A stretch of DNA of 41,884 nucleotides from a virus. This document shows positions 12,962-21,380 of this stretch, piece after piece. The first letter of the stretch is position 1. Each line of letters begins with the position of its first letter. The DNA is taken from positions 1-41,884 of the IMG/VR virus record IMGVR_UViG_3300032291_003067. The stretch is one strand, 5' to 3'. Made by a program: the position numbers and the translations under genes. The notes under the pieces are model-generated. The model worked only from the letters and a program-made list of their open reading frames with translations. It made no database searches and was not told the DNA's origin.

Positions 12962-13612
12962 ATGAACCAGTGGGTGCAGTTTGATTCCTTCCCAAAAGGT
13001 CCGGTCACTACCGGTCAGATCTGCGCGGTGTATGGAGTTCCTGTGGACTGGATCGTTCAGTTCCCTGAATTCAACCCGCAAACCCAATACCTCCAGGGGG
13101 ATATCATCCTGGGCTACCAAAAGACCTGGCTTCGGTTCATGCCTGCTGCCACCAGGAAGGTTTTCCGGGAGGCCAGCAAAACACTGAAGGGCAGACCCTA
13201 CTGGGATCAAAGCCTGGGCTTCAAAATCAATTGGCAGTCTGGCCTTACTCATATCAAAGCTTCCAACATGGTCAATCACCGGTGGGTGTTCATGGTCAAG
13301 GAAGCCGGCACTGGTCAGTACTACGTGATTGGCAAGCCTCCAGTGGGTGCTGAGATTGCTATTTCCTATACCAATGAGCAAGGAACGGTTACTGAGTTTT
13401 CAGCTTCATTTCAGGCTTTGCACAGAGCGCCATTGTACACAGGCGTTAACAGGTCCGCAATCAGGGTTACAGATGCAGCGGGAAACTTTATTACCGATGG
13501 GGATGGCAACTATGTTGGATCTATTGGCGCTCCAGGAAGTTGGCCTGCGATACCAGCGGGAACAGATTTCTCTTCAATTGACTTTACCGGGAACAATTTT
13601 ATTGTGATATGA
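12962..13612 (+). CDS. Putative tail-fibre-associated structural protein
   Basis: This 216-aa protein is the first gene of late unit 1. It has a mixed first half (WVQFDSFPKGPVTTGQICAV) and a Gly/Asp-rich beta C-terminus (AAGNFITDGDGNYVGSIGAP, SIDFTGNNFIVI) typical of phage fibre accessories. It has no signal peptide. It overlaps a 56-aa gene (ATGA) and precedes the tailspike, so a role at the tail tip or spike attachment is likely. No named family. Confidence 0.5.
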   Translation: MNQWVQFDSFPKGPVTTGQICAVYGVPVDWIVQFPEFNPQTQYLQGDIILGYQKTWLRFMPAATRKVFREASKTLKGRPYWDQSLGFKINWQSGLTHIKASNMVNHRWVFMVKEAGTGQYYVIGKPPVGAEIAISYTNEQGTVTEFSASFQALHRAPLYTGVNRSAIRVTDAAGNFITDGDGNYVGSIGAPGSWPAIPAGTDFSSIDFTGNNFIVI

Positions 13613-13779
13613 GTGAAAAGCTGATAAATCAATACGACGAAACTATTCCGGCGGAAACAGACTATGTGCTGATTGATGACGGATCAGGTTTTTATGAAAA
13701 GTCGCAGACAAAAAATCTTCCCGGTGGAGACGGCGACGGCACCGGTGGTGGTGGTGGTGCGCTTGAGGGTGTCCTATAA
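13609..13779 (+). CDS. Small tail-fibre accessory protein (56 aa)
   Basis: A 56-aa frame starts with ATG 13609, overlapping the previous stop (ATGA), and ends 10 bp before the tailspike start. It opens MSEKLINQYDETIPAETDYV and carries LIDDGSGFYEKSQTKNL and a poly-Gly tail (GGDGDGTGGGGG). This matches small proteins encoded ahead of phage fibres that combine an xxLPPATxxxxDxxLxxD-like segment with a flexible end. The overlaps support real translation. Confidence 0.6.
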   Translation: MSEKLINQYDETIPAETDYVLIDDGSGFYEKSQTKNLPGGDGDGTGGGGGALEGVL

Positions 13780-13789
13780 ATTTTTAAGT

Positions 13790-16700
13790 ATGGCAGAAAT
13801 TAATATATCGCTAAAGAGAATGACCAATACTGGCGGGCTGTATCGCAAGCTCGATCTTTCTGCTACCGTAGATGGTGTTTGGAAATTCCTTGATTCTGAC
13901 GGATCTAAGGTTGAGATAGTAGACAGGAAAGCCCCCTACATAGCAAGGCTTGGCGGCGTGCTACCTGGATCAGATATGACCACACGGGTGCAAAATATTG
14001 TCAATCATGCCGATGTAAAGGAAATAGTATTCGATAGCGGAGATATCACAATTAATGGCACTTTAACGATACCGGACGGTAAAACTATTCACTTTAAGAA
14101 TGCCGCACAACTTACAGGTACTGGTAATATTATTGTTTACCTAAAAGATATAAAGTACAACATAGCAAGGGTTTTTTCCGATAGTTTTACAGTTAAGATA
14201 CTTTCTCATGGTGAGCAGGTTCACCCTGAAATCTTTGGAGCTAAAGCAAACGATCCGGCATATGATAACGCACCTGCTTTTAACAAGCTGTTCAGGTCCG
14301 TTTATGGCAGCATTGAGAATATGAATGCCGGGCAATACGGCAATTTATCATTGAGAATTAAACTTGCGGGTAGTTATTTTATTCAGGATACGATTTACGT
14401 TAGAAACATCACCCCGATAATGGAGGGTAATGGTCACATTGATGGTACTAACTTTATCGCCGGTGGTGATTTGACCTCAAGAAGGACAGTTGCATCAATT
14501 GCTACCGGAGGGCACTATACAATTAACCAGTACAGAATTTACAGCCCACCAGTAGGGAATTTGACGATCACCATTCCCACAATGACACCCGGCACAGTGG
14601 TGCATTACGCCATTGCAGAGCGTGAATTTTCATTGGCTAGAACGGCAATCAAAAGAGGGTCGTTCACCTATACTGGACCTGATTGTGTTATCTACAGGGA
14701 TTACAGATCAAGCTACTCAGAGAGCATTCACCTTTCTACGACCTATGTACCCTACGCATCAATAGACTTCGAATACCTCTCTACTTACCCCCTTGCGTAT
14801 CAAACAGGGTTGATAAATCAGGTAGGCCATCAGGTGACAAGTTTAAAGTTCAGCGGCTTAGAGTTTCTTTCAGCTGCCGCGAATAACAATACGCACACGG
14901 TAGCTGATACGCCCGCTTACGGTCCAGTTCCTCCTTACGATGTCAAGGTAACAATGACGGGCGTTTCAAACGGTACTACTCTTTATTGCACGCGAATAAA
15001 AGACGGCATTGTACAGGGTTCGGCAACATTCACATACAGCGGCGCGGATAGTGTAATACACACAAACTACACTCCGGGGATTCTTAGTGCTACCAAATCC
15101 CTTAACGAGTGGTTTGTTATCGGTACAACGGCAGCGGTGGCAGAGGTTGTAAATGGCAAATGGGCTATCTATGGTAACTCGGTTGGAATTATCAATAGTG
15201 TTGCATCATCTACAATTACATCGTGGAAATTTGACAACGACAACCAGATGTCCAAGTTCTTTTGGCAGGACAAGGCGATGTTCAACATCTCAGGGTGCGA
15301 TAACCTTGAAATGTCTGATCTGTGTTTTAGGGCACCCGCATCCTTGAATCCATTGCAAAAACCGTATGCAGCAATTGCAGCGTATGTAGACATAACCAAT
15401 CCGAATGTTTCTGTAAAGACACAGAGGCAGCATCTTTACAAAAGCCTTCAATTTAAAAACTTTACTTATCCTGATAGTGGGCAATGGACAAAGTATCGTA
15501 GCTTCTTCGCAAACTTCGCTTGTGATGGCCCTTATGCTAACAACGATTTTTTCAAATTCTATCATTGCAATTTCAGTCAAGCTCAATATTGTTACTTCAA
15601 CGACAACCAACAGGCAGTAGCGCATACTCTTTCCGAATGTTATTGGAACCAGTGCGATTGGGCTATAGCTAACATGGCTGGAATGGTGGCCGTAGATAAG
15701 TGCTTTCCAGAATTTGGCGTATCATCAGGGTTTATCAAAGTAATAGGCACTTCAAATGAATCTGTCAACTATCAGATTTATGACTTTAACACCGAAGGCA
15801 TATCTGGATGGTTCTTTATATATGCTTGGGGCGGCGCAGCGGTGAACGTTGATCTGTACAGTCCTCAGCCTGTATTTTGGCGGGATTTTGGATTGACAAA
15901 GGAGTTCTACTTGCTTGCTGCGTCACAGATTTCGCAGGTTAAATTTGTAAGCCACGGCGGTAACTGGATCATGGGCAACGGCGGCGGTGCTGGTCTTGTA
16001 AAGATCCGTGCGGGATCGTCAAACCTCTCAGGCACGTGTTCAGTGTCTATCAGAAACGCGTTCTTCTATCCCAACAGTCTTCCCAGCCTTGCAATTGAGA
16101 TATTGAACTCAAGTTTTATGCTTGAGCTAAATACCCATTCCGGGTCATACGCGCAGGGTTACTCGGGGCACATTTTCCGTGGTTGGGTTTCACAGTTTCA
16201 AGAAGTGTGGACTAAGTACGCGGCTATAGATCCCAGCAACAATGGATACCTGAACTTGTTTACATTGATGTCTAATGAAAATAGTAACCTGCAATCCAAT
16301 TCAACAGGCACTACATGGCTTGATATTGGGCAGTCAGGAAGGCTTGCAACCCTTGGATTTGCATCAGAGTCATTTTGGGCAAGGATAGCAGCAGCAACAG
16401 TGGGCGAAATTACATATGCAAACAAAATACCTGGAGGCAAAAATATTATTGGCCTCGGAATTAAGAATGCTCAACAGGGTTTAGTATTCGATACATCATC
16501 AGATATAACAACATTGCTAACCTATGGATACTGCTATGTGGGTGATTCATACGATTATAAAAAATTCGGTGGATTTGACGCTTACAACGTAGGTTCTAAG
16601 AATGACAAAGCGTTGACTGATGTTAGGTATGATTCCGATGAAGATTTGGTTCTTACAGGCGTGTATAAAACACCATCAGGCACAACGGGAACGCTGGCAT

Positions 16701-17026
16701 CCGGTGGTAACCTTACTGCATCTGGCAACTTGTTTGGTAACAACTCGGATTCCATCAACCAGATTATAGGTCGTAAAATATGGATCACCAGTGGGGCTTA
16801 TGAAGGCTTGCAAGGCACTGTTACAGGTAGGGTGAGCAGTTCGGTTATTACAACTTCATTTTCAGGTATTACAATAACAACTCCTTTTTCTTTCGAGGTA
16901 GAGGGTAAGTTTACTGCTTCACCCGGTTCAGGTATCATGAGTTTTCTTATTTCGTTTCACTTTTCAGAGGCTAACAGAAACGGTGTTGCTGTTCAGTATC
17001 TGGAAGCAAACATTCCGCAGCTATGA
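13790..17026 (+). CDS. Tailspike with pectate-lyase-like beta-helix
   Basis: I place the start at ATG 13790 (MAEINISLKRMTNTGGLYRK), since the upstream in-frame part overlaps the 56-aa gene. The product is 1078 aa. An N-terminal virion-binding region (1-75) is followed by strands typical of a parallel beta-helix (GDITINGTLTIPDGKTIHF), the segment HPEIFGAKANDPAYDNAPAF, and long repeats of short strands. HPEIFGA-KAND-xxD-NAPAF is the usual opening of pectate-lyase superfamily spikes. It probably binds and may depolymerise surface polysaccharide. A C-terminal segment (about 965-1045) carries an IxSGAYEGLQGTV module that resembles modules in the fibre at 21820. Confidence 0.75.
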   Translation: MAEINISLKRMTNTGGLYRKLDLSATVDGVWKFLDSDGSKVEIVDRKAPYIARLGGVLPGSDMTTRVQNIVNHADVKEIVFDSGDITINGTLTIPDGKTIHFKNAAQLTGTGNIIVYLKDIKYNIARVFSDSFTVKILSHGEQVHPEIFGAKANDPAYDNAPAFNKLFRSVYGSIENMNAGQYGNLSLRIKLAGSYFIQDTIYVRNITPIMEGNGHIDGTNFIAGGDLTSRRTVASIATGGHYTINQYRIYSPPVGNLTITIPTMTPGTVVHYAIAEREFSLARTAIKRGSFTYTGPDCVIYRDYRSSYSESIHLSTTYVPYASIDFEYLSTYPLAYQTGLINQVGHQVTSLKFSGLEFLSAAANNNTHTVADTPAYGPVPPYDVKVTMTGVSNGTTLYCTRIKDGIVQGSATFTYSGADSVIHTNYTPGILSATKSLNEWFVIGTTAAVAEVVNGKWAIYGNSVGIINSVASSTITSWKFDNDNQMSKFFWQDKAMFNISGCDNLEMSDLCFRAPASLNPLQKPYAAIAAYVDITNPNVSVKTQRQHLYKSLQFKNFTYPDSGQWTKYRSFFANFACDGPYANNDFFKFYHCNFSQAQYCYFNDNQQAVAHTLSECYWNQCDWAIANMAGMVAVDKCFPEFGVSSGFIKVIGTSNESVNYQIYDFNTEGISGWFFIYAWGGAAVNVDLYSPQPVFWRDFGLTKEFYLLAASQISQVKFVSHGGNWIMGNGGGAGLVKIRAGSSNLSGTCSVSIRNAFFYPNSLPSLAIEILNSSFMLELNTHSGSYAQGYSGHIFRGWVSQFQEVWTKYAAIDPSNNGYLNLFTLMSNENSNLQSNSTGTTWLDIGQSGRLATLGFASESFWARIAAATVGEITYANKIPGGKNIIGLGIKNAQQGLVFDTSSDITTLLTYGYCYVGDSYDYKKFGGFDAYNVGSKNDKALTDVRYDSDEDLVLTGVYKTPSGTTGTLASGGNLTASGNLFGNNSDSINQIIGRKIWITSGAYEGLQGTVTGRVSSSVITTSFSGITITTPFSFEVEGKFTASPGSGIMSFLISFHFSEANRNGVAVQYLEANIPQL

Positions 17027-18315
17027 TAAAAGTATACAATACGGTTTATTCTTTGCGTAGGGTTAAAACCTATGAATCAGGAGTGTTGTACAATGTAGTT
17101 GATTTAAACGCTTTCGGATTCTGGGTGTTTGATCCATCTGATACCACGAGTCCGCATGATGGGCTAAACATTGTCGTTAACAATTCGGGGCAGAGGATTA
17201 AAAGACAAATTTTTCTACTAGCCTTGCTTCCTCCTAGTCTTACCGCAACTTCAGGCGCGTTTGGTGATACCGTGAATCTTTCTTGGTCGCCCAGGCCTAC
17301 ATCTGGTGGATATAACGTACAGTTTTCTACTGACAACATAAACTGGACGGGCATAGGTGGAACGATAGCAGCGGGAACTACAACATACGCCCATACGGGA
17401 AGAACGAATGGCGTTTTGTATTATTACAGGGTAAAGGCTTTAGCGGCAGCAGGGTATCAGGAAAGTGAGTGGGCAACAGCCTCCGTGACCACTACTATCA
17501 CCCTATTGCTTGATACCACCAACTCAGCAGGCGCATGGAGCGTTACCCGGAAACTCAGGACAAGTTATGCAGGTTCGGCTTTTCGTGTCCAGCGAACTTC
17601 GGACAACACCCAACAGGATATTGGATTCAGTGGATTGTATGTTGATGAATCAGCTTTATCAACATTTGCGGCGGGTACAGATGCCCATGTGGTTACAATC
17701 TACGATCAAACCGGAAATGGAAGAAATGCCACAGTTGCCGCATTGACTAACGCGCCTAAGATCGTCAACGGCGGCACGCTTCTTAAAGAAGGTGGTAAGT
17801 TGGTAATGGAATTTGACGGCACAAATGATTATTTCGATGTGGTTGATTACGCATTAGGCACTACCTTCTTTATATTCGCGGTCGCTGGAAAGGTATCTAC
17901 TAATACAGTGAATACTATTTATGGTCGCGGTACGACAAATTCCAATTACTCTCGCGACGGTATGTTATTCCTCGATACGGCAACAAATTTACTAAATATT
18001 CAAAGGGTGGATAGCGCCGGAAATATTGGTATGGCTGGGCAAAGTGCTACGCTCGCCAATATGCAACTGCTTTCTGGTTCGTTGGTCAGTGCAAATTTGA
18101 AGGCATCCGTAAACGCTGTTGAGAGTTCTAATGTTTTTTCAACTGTTACAGGTAGCGTTGACCCACAAACAAGTATTGGTGCAGTTGGCGATGGCGCAGC
18201 AATCAAATACTTTTTCAAAGGTAGAATGTCAGAGATTGTTGTTTACACGACAAATCAAAGCTCTAACGTATCTGCTATCAACACTAACATTAACACACAC
18301 TATACAATTTACTAA
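17023..18315 (+). CDS. Fn3 plus arabinofuranosidase-B-like lectin adhesin
   Basis: The 430-aa protein has a fibronectin type III domain at about residues 68-155 (LSWSPRPTSGGYNVQFSTD, YYYRVKALAAAG). A jelly-roll domain follows from about 165, with RKLRTSYAGSAFRVQR, DIGFSGLYVDESAL, TIYDQTGNGRNAT and VMEFDGTNDYF. This matches the concanavalin-A-like domain of alpha-L-arabinofuranosidase B (LamG-like). It overlaps the tailspike stop by 4 bp. It is likely a receptor-binding or glycan-cleaving tail protein. Whether it keeps enzyme activity is unclear. Confidence 0.7.
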   Translation: MIKVYNTVYSLRRVKTYESGVLYNVVDLNAFGFWVFDPSDTTSPHDGLNIVVNNSGQRIKRQIFLLALLPPSLTATSGAFGDTVNLSWSPRPTSGGYNVQFSTDNINWTGIGGTIAAGTTTYAHTGRTNGVLYYYRVKALAAAGYQESEWATASVTTTITLLLDTTNSAGAWSVTRKLRTSYAGSAFRVQRTSDNTQQDIGFSGLYVDESALSTFAAGTDAHVVTIYDQTGNGRNATVAALTNAPKIVNGGTLLKEGGKLVMEFDGTNDYFDVVDYALGTTFFIFAVAGKVSTNTVNTIYGRGTTNSNYSRDGMLFLDTATNLLNIQRVDSAGNIGMAGQSATLANMQLLSGSLVSANLKASVNAVESSNVFSTVTGSVDPQTSIGAVGDGAAIKYFFKGRMSEIVVYTTNQSSNVSAINTNINTHYTIY

Positions 18316-18488
18316 TGGCTAGGAACACAATAGTAGCAATAATTCTAGGTGTATTCACGGTGATACTAATAACGATGGCAACAATGGACATTATCACTGG
18401 TGAGGTGTTCGCTACTTCTTTAACAGGCATTACCAGTGTAGCTACAATTATAATTGGAATAACTAGTAAGGATAATCAAGACAAATGA
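18315..18488 (+). CDS. Small two-helix membrane protein, holin candidate (57 aa)
   Basis: The 57-aa frame starts with the ATG that shares its A with the previous stop (18313-18315). It contains two hydrophobic segments (residues 5-22, TIVAIILGVFTVILITMA, and about 33-50) and a short charged tail (SKDNQDK). Size and topology fit a small class II holin or an accessory. It overlaps the next gene by 4 bp and sits at the start of the lysis block. Confidence 0.55.
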   Translation: MARNTIVAIILGVFTVILITMATMDIITGEVFATSLTGITSVATIIIGITSKDNQDK

Positions 18489-18790
18489 CATTCAGAATGA
18501 GCGATGATAACATCAGTTTTACGTTTGGTAGTTTGCTAGCTGCTATCCCTGCTATTAGCTGGCTGTGGCCATTGCAGCTTCATGCTATGGATGCCGGTAG
18601 CATGGCAACTATTTGGATTATCAAGATATTCGGCACAATCATTCTGGGATTCTTGGGTGGTCTTACGGGTATGTTTGGGAAAGACGTTTACAGACTTATA
18701 AAAACAAAACTACGTGAAAATAAAAATTTGGGCAGTAATCGCGGCGGCGGCGGTGATTCTAGTGATAGCATTGACGATCAGAGGTTGTAA
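18485..18790 (+). CDS. Membrane protein of the lysis block (101 aa)
   Basis: The 101-aa product has two hydrophobic segments (about 17-34 and 44-64, TIWIIKIFGTIILGFLGGLT) and a Gly/Ser/Asp-rich C-terminus. It overlaps the upstream small membrane protein by 4 bp and the spanin-like gene by 77 bp in another frame, which explains the unusual composition of the tail. A holin or holin partner is likely by position and topology; no family match was recognised. Confidence 0.55.
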   Translation: MTFRMSDDNISFTFGSLLAAIPAISWLWPLQLHAMDAGSMATIWIIKIFGTIILGFLGGLTGMFGKDVYRLIKTKLRENKNLGSNRGGGGDSSDSIDDQRL

Positions 18791-19253
18791 ACATGAGCCG
18801 ATTAAGGACAATACGCAGCAGGTAATCGACTCACTGAAAGATGTTATTGAGAGAAAGGATATCGAGATCCAAAAGCTGGATGAGATTATCACTCACTACG
18901 CGGAGGCTTACGATTCAACGGCGAAGGTTAATGACAGCTTACAGGACCGGGGAGTAAAGACTATCATCAGGTACAAAGAAGCAAAGGTTGTTGCTGACAC
19001 AGCAGAGATCCTGCGTGTATGTGATTCTCTTGCTACCGAATACGAAGAGTTTATTTTCCAAACCAAGGAGACGATCAAAGCTGCTGACAGCCTGATGACC
19101 GCGCAAAGCACACAGATCGGGGAGTATAAGATCCAGAACGATGCATTGAAAGCCCTGGTCAAAAATCTGGAAGAGCGCATTGACCAACAGAAGGAAGAGA
19201 TCGATAAGTGGAAGAAACTTGCCAAGCGGCGAGGGCGAAAGATTGAATGGTAA
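18714..19253 (+). CDS. Spanin-like coiled-coil protein
   Basis: The GTG at 18714 is chosen because later starts would remove the N-terminal membrane segment (IWAVIAAAAVILVIALTI). The remaining 155 residues are a long predicted coiled coil (VIDSLKDVIERKDIEIQKLD, LVKNLEERIDQQKEEIDKWK) with a basic end (KLAKRRGRKIEW). This is the layout of an inner-membrane i-spanin (Rz). The separate outer-membrane lipoprotein partner was not found in this block. The start overlaps the previous gene by 77 bp. Confidence 0.55.
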   Translation: MKIKIWAVIAAAAVILVIALTIRGCKHEPIKDNTQQVIDSLKDVIERKDIEIQKLDEIITHYAEAYDSTAKVNDSLQDRGVKTIIRYKEAKVVADTAEILRVCDSLATEYEEFIFQTKETIKAADSLMTAQSTQIGEYKIQNDALKALVKNLEERIDQQKEEIDKWKKLAKRRGRKIEW

Positions 19254-19271
19254 CACGTCAAAATCAACACT

Positions 19272-19547
19272 ATGGATACAGTTAAGAACATTGGAAGGGT
19301 ATTGCTCTTCCTGGCAATTGTGGTACTCCACATTTACTTCAGCAGAGAGGCCTTGATCTGGAGCTGGATAACCCCTATTCCTTCGGCTTTTCTCTTTACA
19401 GCTGCAACATATGGCCTGGGTGATATCGCCAAGCCATGGAGTGCACCGTCTGACCAGGATGGAGTGATCAGGCGCAATGGCAGCCGGTATATTCTGCTGT
19501 TCCTCGCCATCGCTTTGTACGTCATCGGATTCATTGACAGGGGATGA
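19272..19547 (+). CDS. Membrane protein of the lysis block (91 aa)
   Basis: The 91-aa product has three hydrophobic segments (about 8-24 RVLLFLAIVVLHIYF, 32-50, and 73-88 ILLFLAIALYVIGF) separated by a polar loop with several Asp and Arg. No family recognised. It lies 18 bp behind the spanin-like gene and overlaps the next membrane gene by 4 bp. Holin function is possible, but several genes here compete for that role. Confidence 0.5.
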   Translation: MDTVKNIGRVLLFLAIVVLHIYFSREALIWSWITPIPSAFLFTAATYGLGDIAKPWSAPSDQDGVIRRNGSRYILLFLAIALYVIGFIDRG

Positions 19548-19843
19548 TCTGGATATACATCATATCAGCTGCCATTCTCAACGCCCTGATGGACATCATG
19601 GAGAATGAGAACTTCTTCAGTTCCAGGCTATCAAATCTGAACCAGAAATTCTGGTACAAGCGGGAGAGCTGGAAGCACGCGAAGAAGGTCTTTGGGTGGA
19701 AGTTTGACAGCTGGCATGTTGCCAAATCACTGATGGTGATGGTGCTGCTATGGGCAGTTGCTGATTCAGTCATCCAGTGGCTGATCCTGGGTGCAGTCTG
19801 GAATTTCGTTTTTGGTATTACCTATAAATTCCTAAAGAAATGA
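19544..19843 (+). CDS. Membrane protein of the lysis block (99 aa)
   Basis: The 99-aa product has an N-terminal hydrophobic helix (IWIYIISAAILNALMDIM), a basic, Trp-rich middle (residues 28-58, WYKRESWKHAKKVFGW) and one or two C-terminal hydrophobic helices (SLMVMVLLWAVADSV, LGAVWNFVFGITY). It is coupled on both sides by ATGA overlaps. No family recognised. Confidence 0.5.
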   Translation: MIWIYIISAAILNALMDIMENENFFSSRLSNLNQKFWYKRESWKHAKKVFGWKFDSWHVAKSLMVMVLLWAVADSVIQWLILGAVWNFVFGITYKFLKK

Positions 19844-19926
19844 TGCTTGTGATTATCCTTCTGGCTGCTCTTTTTTTCATCATCAAATTCCTATCCGATG
19901 AATCTGGATCTGGTAAAAAAAGGTGA
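19840..19926 (+). CDS. Single-helix mini-protein (28 aa)
   Basis: A 28-codon frame starts with ATG 19840 in the stop of the previous gene and ends at 19926, 29 bp into the endolysin gene. It encodes one membrane helix (MMLVIILLAALFFIIKF) and a polar tail. It may be a real lysis mini-protein or serve translational coupling to the endolysin. The evidence is the ATGA overlap and the helix only. Confidence 0.4.
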   Translation: MMLVIILLAALFFIIKFLSDESGSGKKR

Positions 19927-20485
19927 CCGGTTCAAACCGTTCTGGAAAACTGAACTTCCCAAGGCTGGGATCAATACTCCCTTAAGGCTTGCAGCCTACT
20001 TCGCGCAGTGTGATCATGAATCCATGGGTTTTACGGCGGTAACCGAAATCCTGAACTATTCCGAAGATGGGCTGATCAATACCTTCCCAAAGTACTTCTC
20101 CAGGATGCCTGGTACCGGCAAAGCCCATGCCGCCCAATATGCCCGGAAGCCGGAGAAGATTGCCAACCTGGTATATGCCAACCGGATGGGCAATGGCAAT
20201 GAAGCATCAGGGGAAGGGTGGAAGTATCGCGGGCGCGGGATCATACAGCTCACTGGTAAGTCAAATTATGCAGCCTATTCTCCTTTGGCTGTGATCAACC
20301 CGGATATCGTTTCCCAGCCTGAGCATGCCGTGAAATCATCAATCTGGTTCTGGACCAGCCGGAACCTCAACAGGCTTGCAGATGTGGGTGATACCGTTGG
20401 CATCACCAGGATCATCAACGGAGGCGTGAACGGGTTATCACACAGACAACAACTTTACCAACAGTACTTAACGATTTTCAAATGA
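19898..20485 (+). CDS. GH19-type endolysin (chitinase-like lysozyme)
   Basis: The 195-aa product matches the phage glycoside hydrolase family 19 pattern: AAYFAQCDHESMGF with Glu41 as the expected catalytic acid, the substrate-binding YRGRGIIQLTGKSNY near residues 107-121, and INGGVNGLSHRQQLYQQYL at the C-terminus. It should cleave the glycan chain of peptidoglycan at the end of infection. No signal peptide is present, so it needs a holin; several small membrane proteins lie directly upstream. It overlaps the following esterase gene by 4 bp. Confidence 0.85.
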   Translation: MNLDLVKKGDRFKPFWKTELPKAGINTPLRLAAYFAQCDHESMGFTAVTEILNYSEDGLINTFPKYFSRMPGTGKAHAAQYARKPEKIANLVYANRMGNGNEASGEGWKYRGRGIIQLTGKSNYAAYSPLAVINPDIVSQPEHAVKSSIWFWTSRNLNRLADVGDTVGITRIINGGVNGLSHRQQLYQQYLTIFK

Positions 20486-21222
20486 TGCAGTCTAAAACAA
20501 CATTCGTACATAGCTGGGTAAACGGTTTTTGGGAGTATTACCCTGACAATTGGGACAAGGTAAAGAATCTACCATTAGTGGTTTACTTCCACGGCTTGGG
20601 AGATACGTTCCCAAAGAAAAGTTTACAAGCTTATTCTGACATCGCACTCCCATTAAAGATTAAACAAAGCGGGATGCCATTTGATTGCGTAGTATTTATG
20701 CCGCAGCTTAATAAAGATTGGGCAGGTGGTGCTACAATTCAAAACATCATTGACTGGGCTATTAAAAATTACGCAGTAGATACGAATAGAATTTACCTTA
20801 CCGGGCCTTCAATGGGCGGTGGGTCCATTATGGATTGGGCAGAACAAGGCCGCGTTTCTTCCGTTGCTGCAATGCTTCCAATATGCCCGGCATCGTGGTT
20901 CACTACCCGATACTCACAACCATACATTGATAACAATATTCCGATCCGGTTTTACCACGCGGAAGATGATGATGTTGTTGATCCATCATCTTCAAAGTCT
21001 TGGATGGACGGCCTAAACAATTTAGGCATCAATCCAAAGGTAGAACGTGTGTTGTATCCCACCGGCGGGCATAACATTTGGGATAAAGTTTATAACGATA
21101 CAGATGCATGGAATTGGTTATTCGCTCAAAGCAAAGCAACCCCTAAAGCGGTAGAAGCTGAGTTCAGTTTCCCTGGCGGAAAGTATATTCTTTACTCGGA
21201 TAAATCTTGGATCAAGCAATAA
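20482..21222 (+). CDS. Alpha/beta-hydrolase, esterase-like
   Basis: The 246-aa product shows a complete catalytic triad layout of esterases: Ser110 in TGPSMGGGS, an Asp in AEDDDVVD (about 162-167) and His197 in GGHNIW. PLVVYFHGLGDTFPKKS supplies the oxyanion loop. The closest fold is the prolyl-oligopeptidase/PHB-depolymerase-like esterase family. It follows the endolysin by a 4-bp overlap and ends the unit before a strong terminator. It may be a second lysis enzyme acting on an envelope ester, in analogy to LysB of mycobacteriophages, or deacetylate surface glycans. It has no signal peptide. Confidence 0.7.
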   Translation: MMQSKTTFVHSWVNGFWEYYPDNWDKVKNLPLVVYFHGLGDTFPKKSLQAYSDIALPLKIKQSGMPFDCVVFMPQLNKDWAGGATIQNIIDWAIKNYAVDTNRIYLTGPSMGGGSIMDWAEQGRVSSVAAMLPICPASWFTTRYSQPYIDNNIPIRFYHAEDDDVVDPSSSKSWMDGLNNLGINPKVERVLYPTGGHNIWDKVYNDTDAWNWLFAQSKATPKAVEAEFSFPGGKYILYSDKSWIKQ

Positions 21223-21288
21223 AACAGTTCCTGTGAAAACGGGCCATAAAGCTACTGCTGTTGCCTAGTAGTTAGTCTGTTGGTTTGG

Positions 21289-21316
21289 GCCGGGCCTTTT
21301 TAGGCCTGGCTTTTTT
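21289..21316 (+). terminator. Terminator of the lysis unit
   Basis: GCCGGGCC (21289-21296) pairs with GGCCTGGC (21303-21310), including one G-T pair, with a 6-nt loop and six T behind it. It lies 67 bp after the esterase stop. Late element 2 begins directly in its T-run. Confidence 0.85.
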
Positions 21317-21324
21317 GTCCTTTC
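21316..21324 (+). promoter_or_regulatory. Late element 2 (TGTCCTTTC)
   Basis: The word follows immediately behind a strong intrinsic terminator, so any transcription of the next gene (ATG 21381) must restart here. This position is one of the best arguments that the word is part of a promoter. Confidence 0.6.
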
Positions 21325-21380
21325 CATACAGGGAAATCATGATGAATTTGAGGCGTGGTTTACAATAAACATAATCAATT

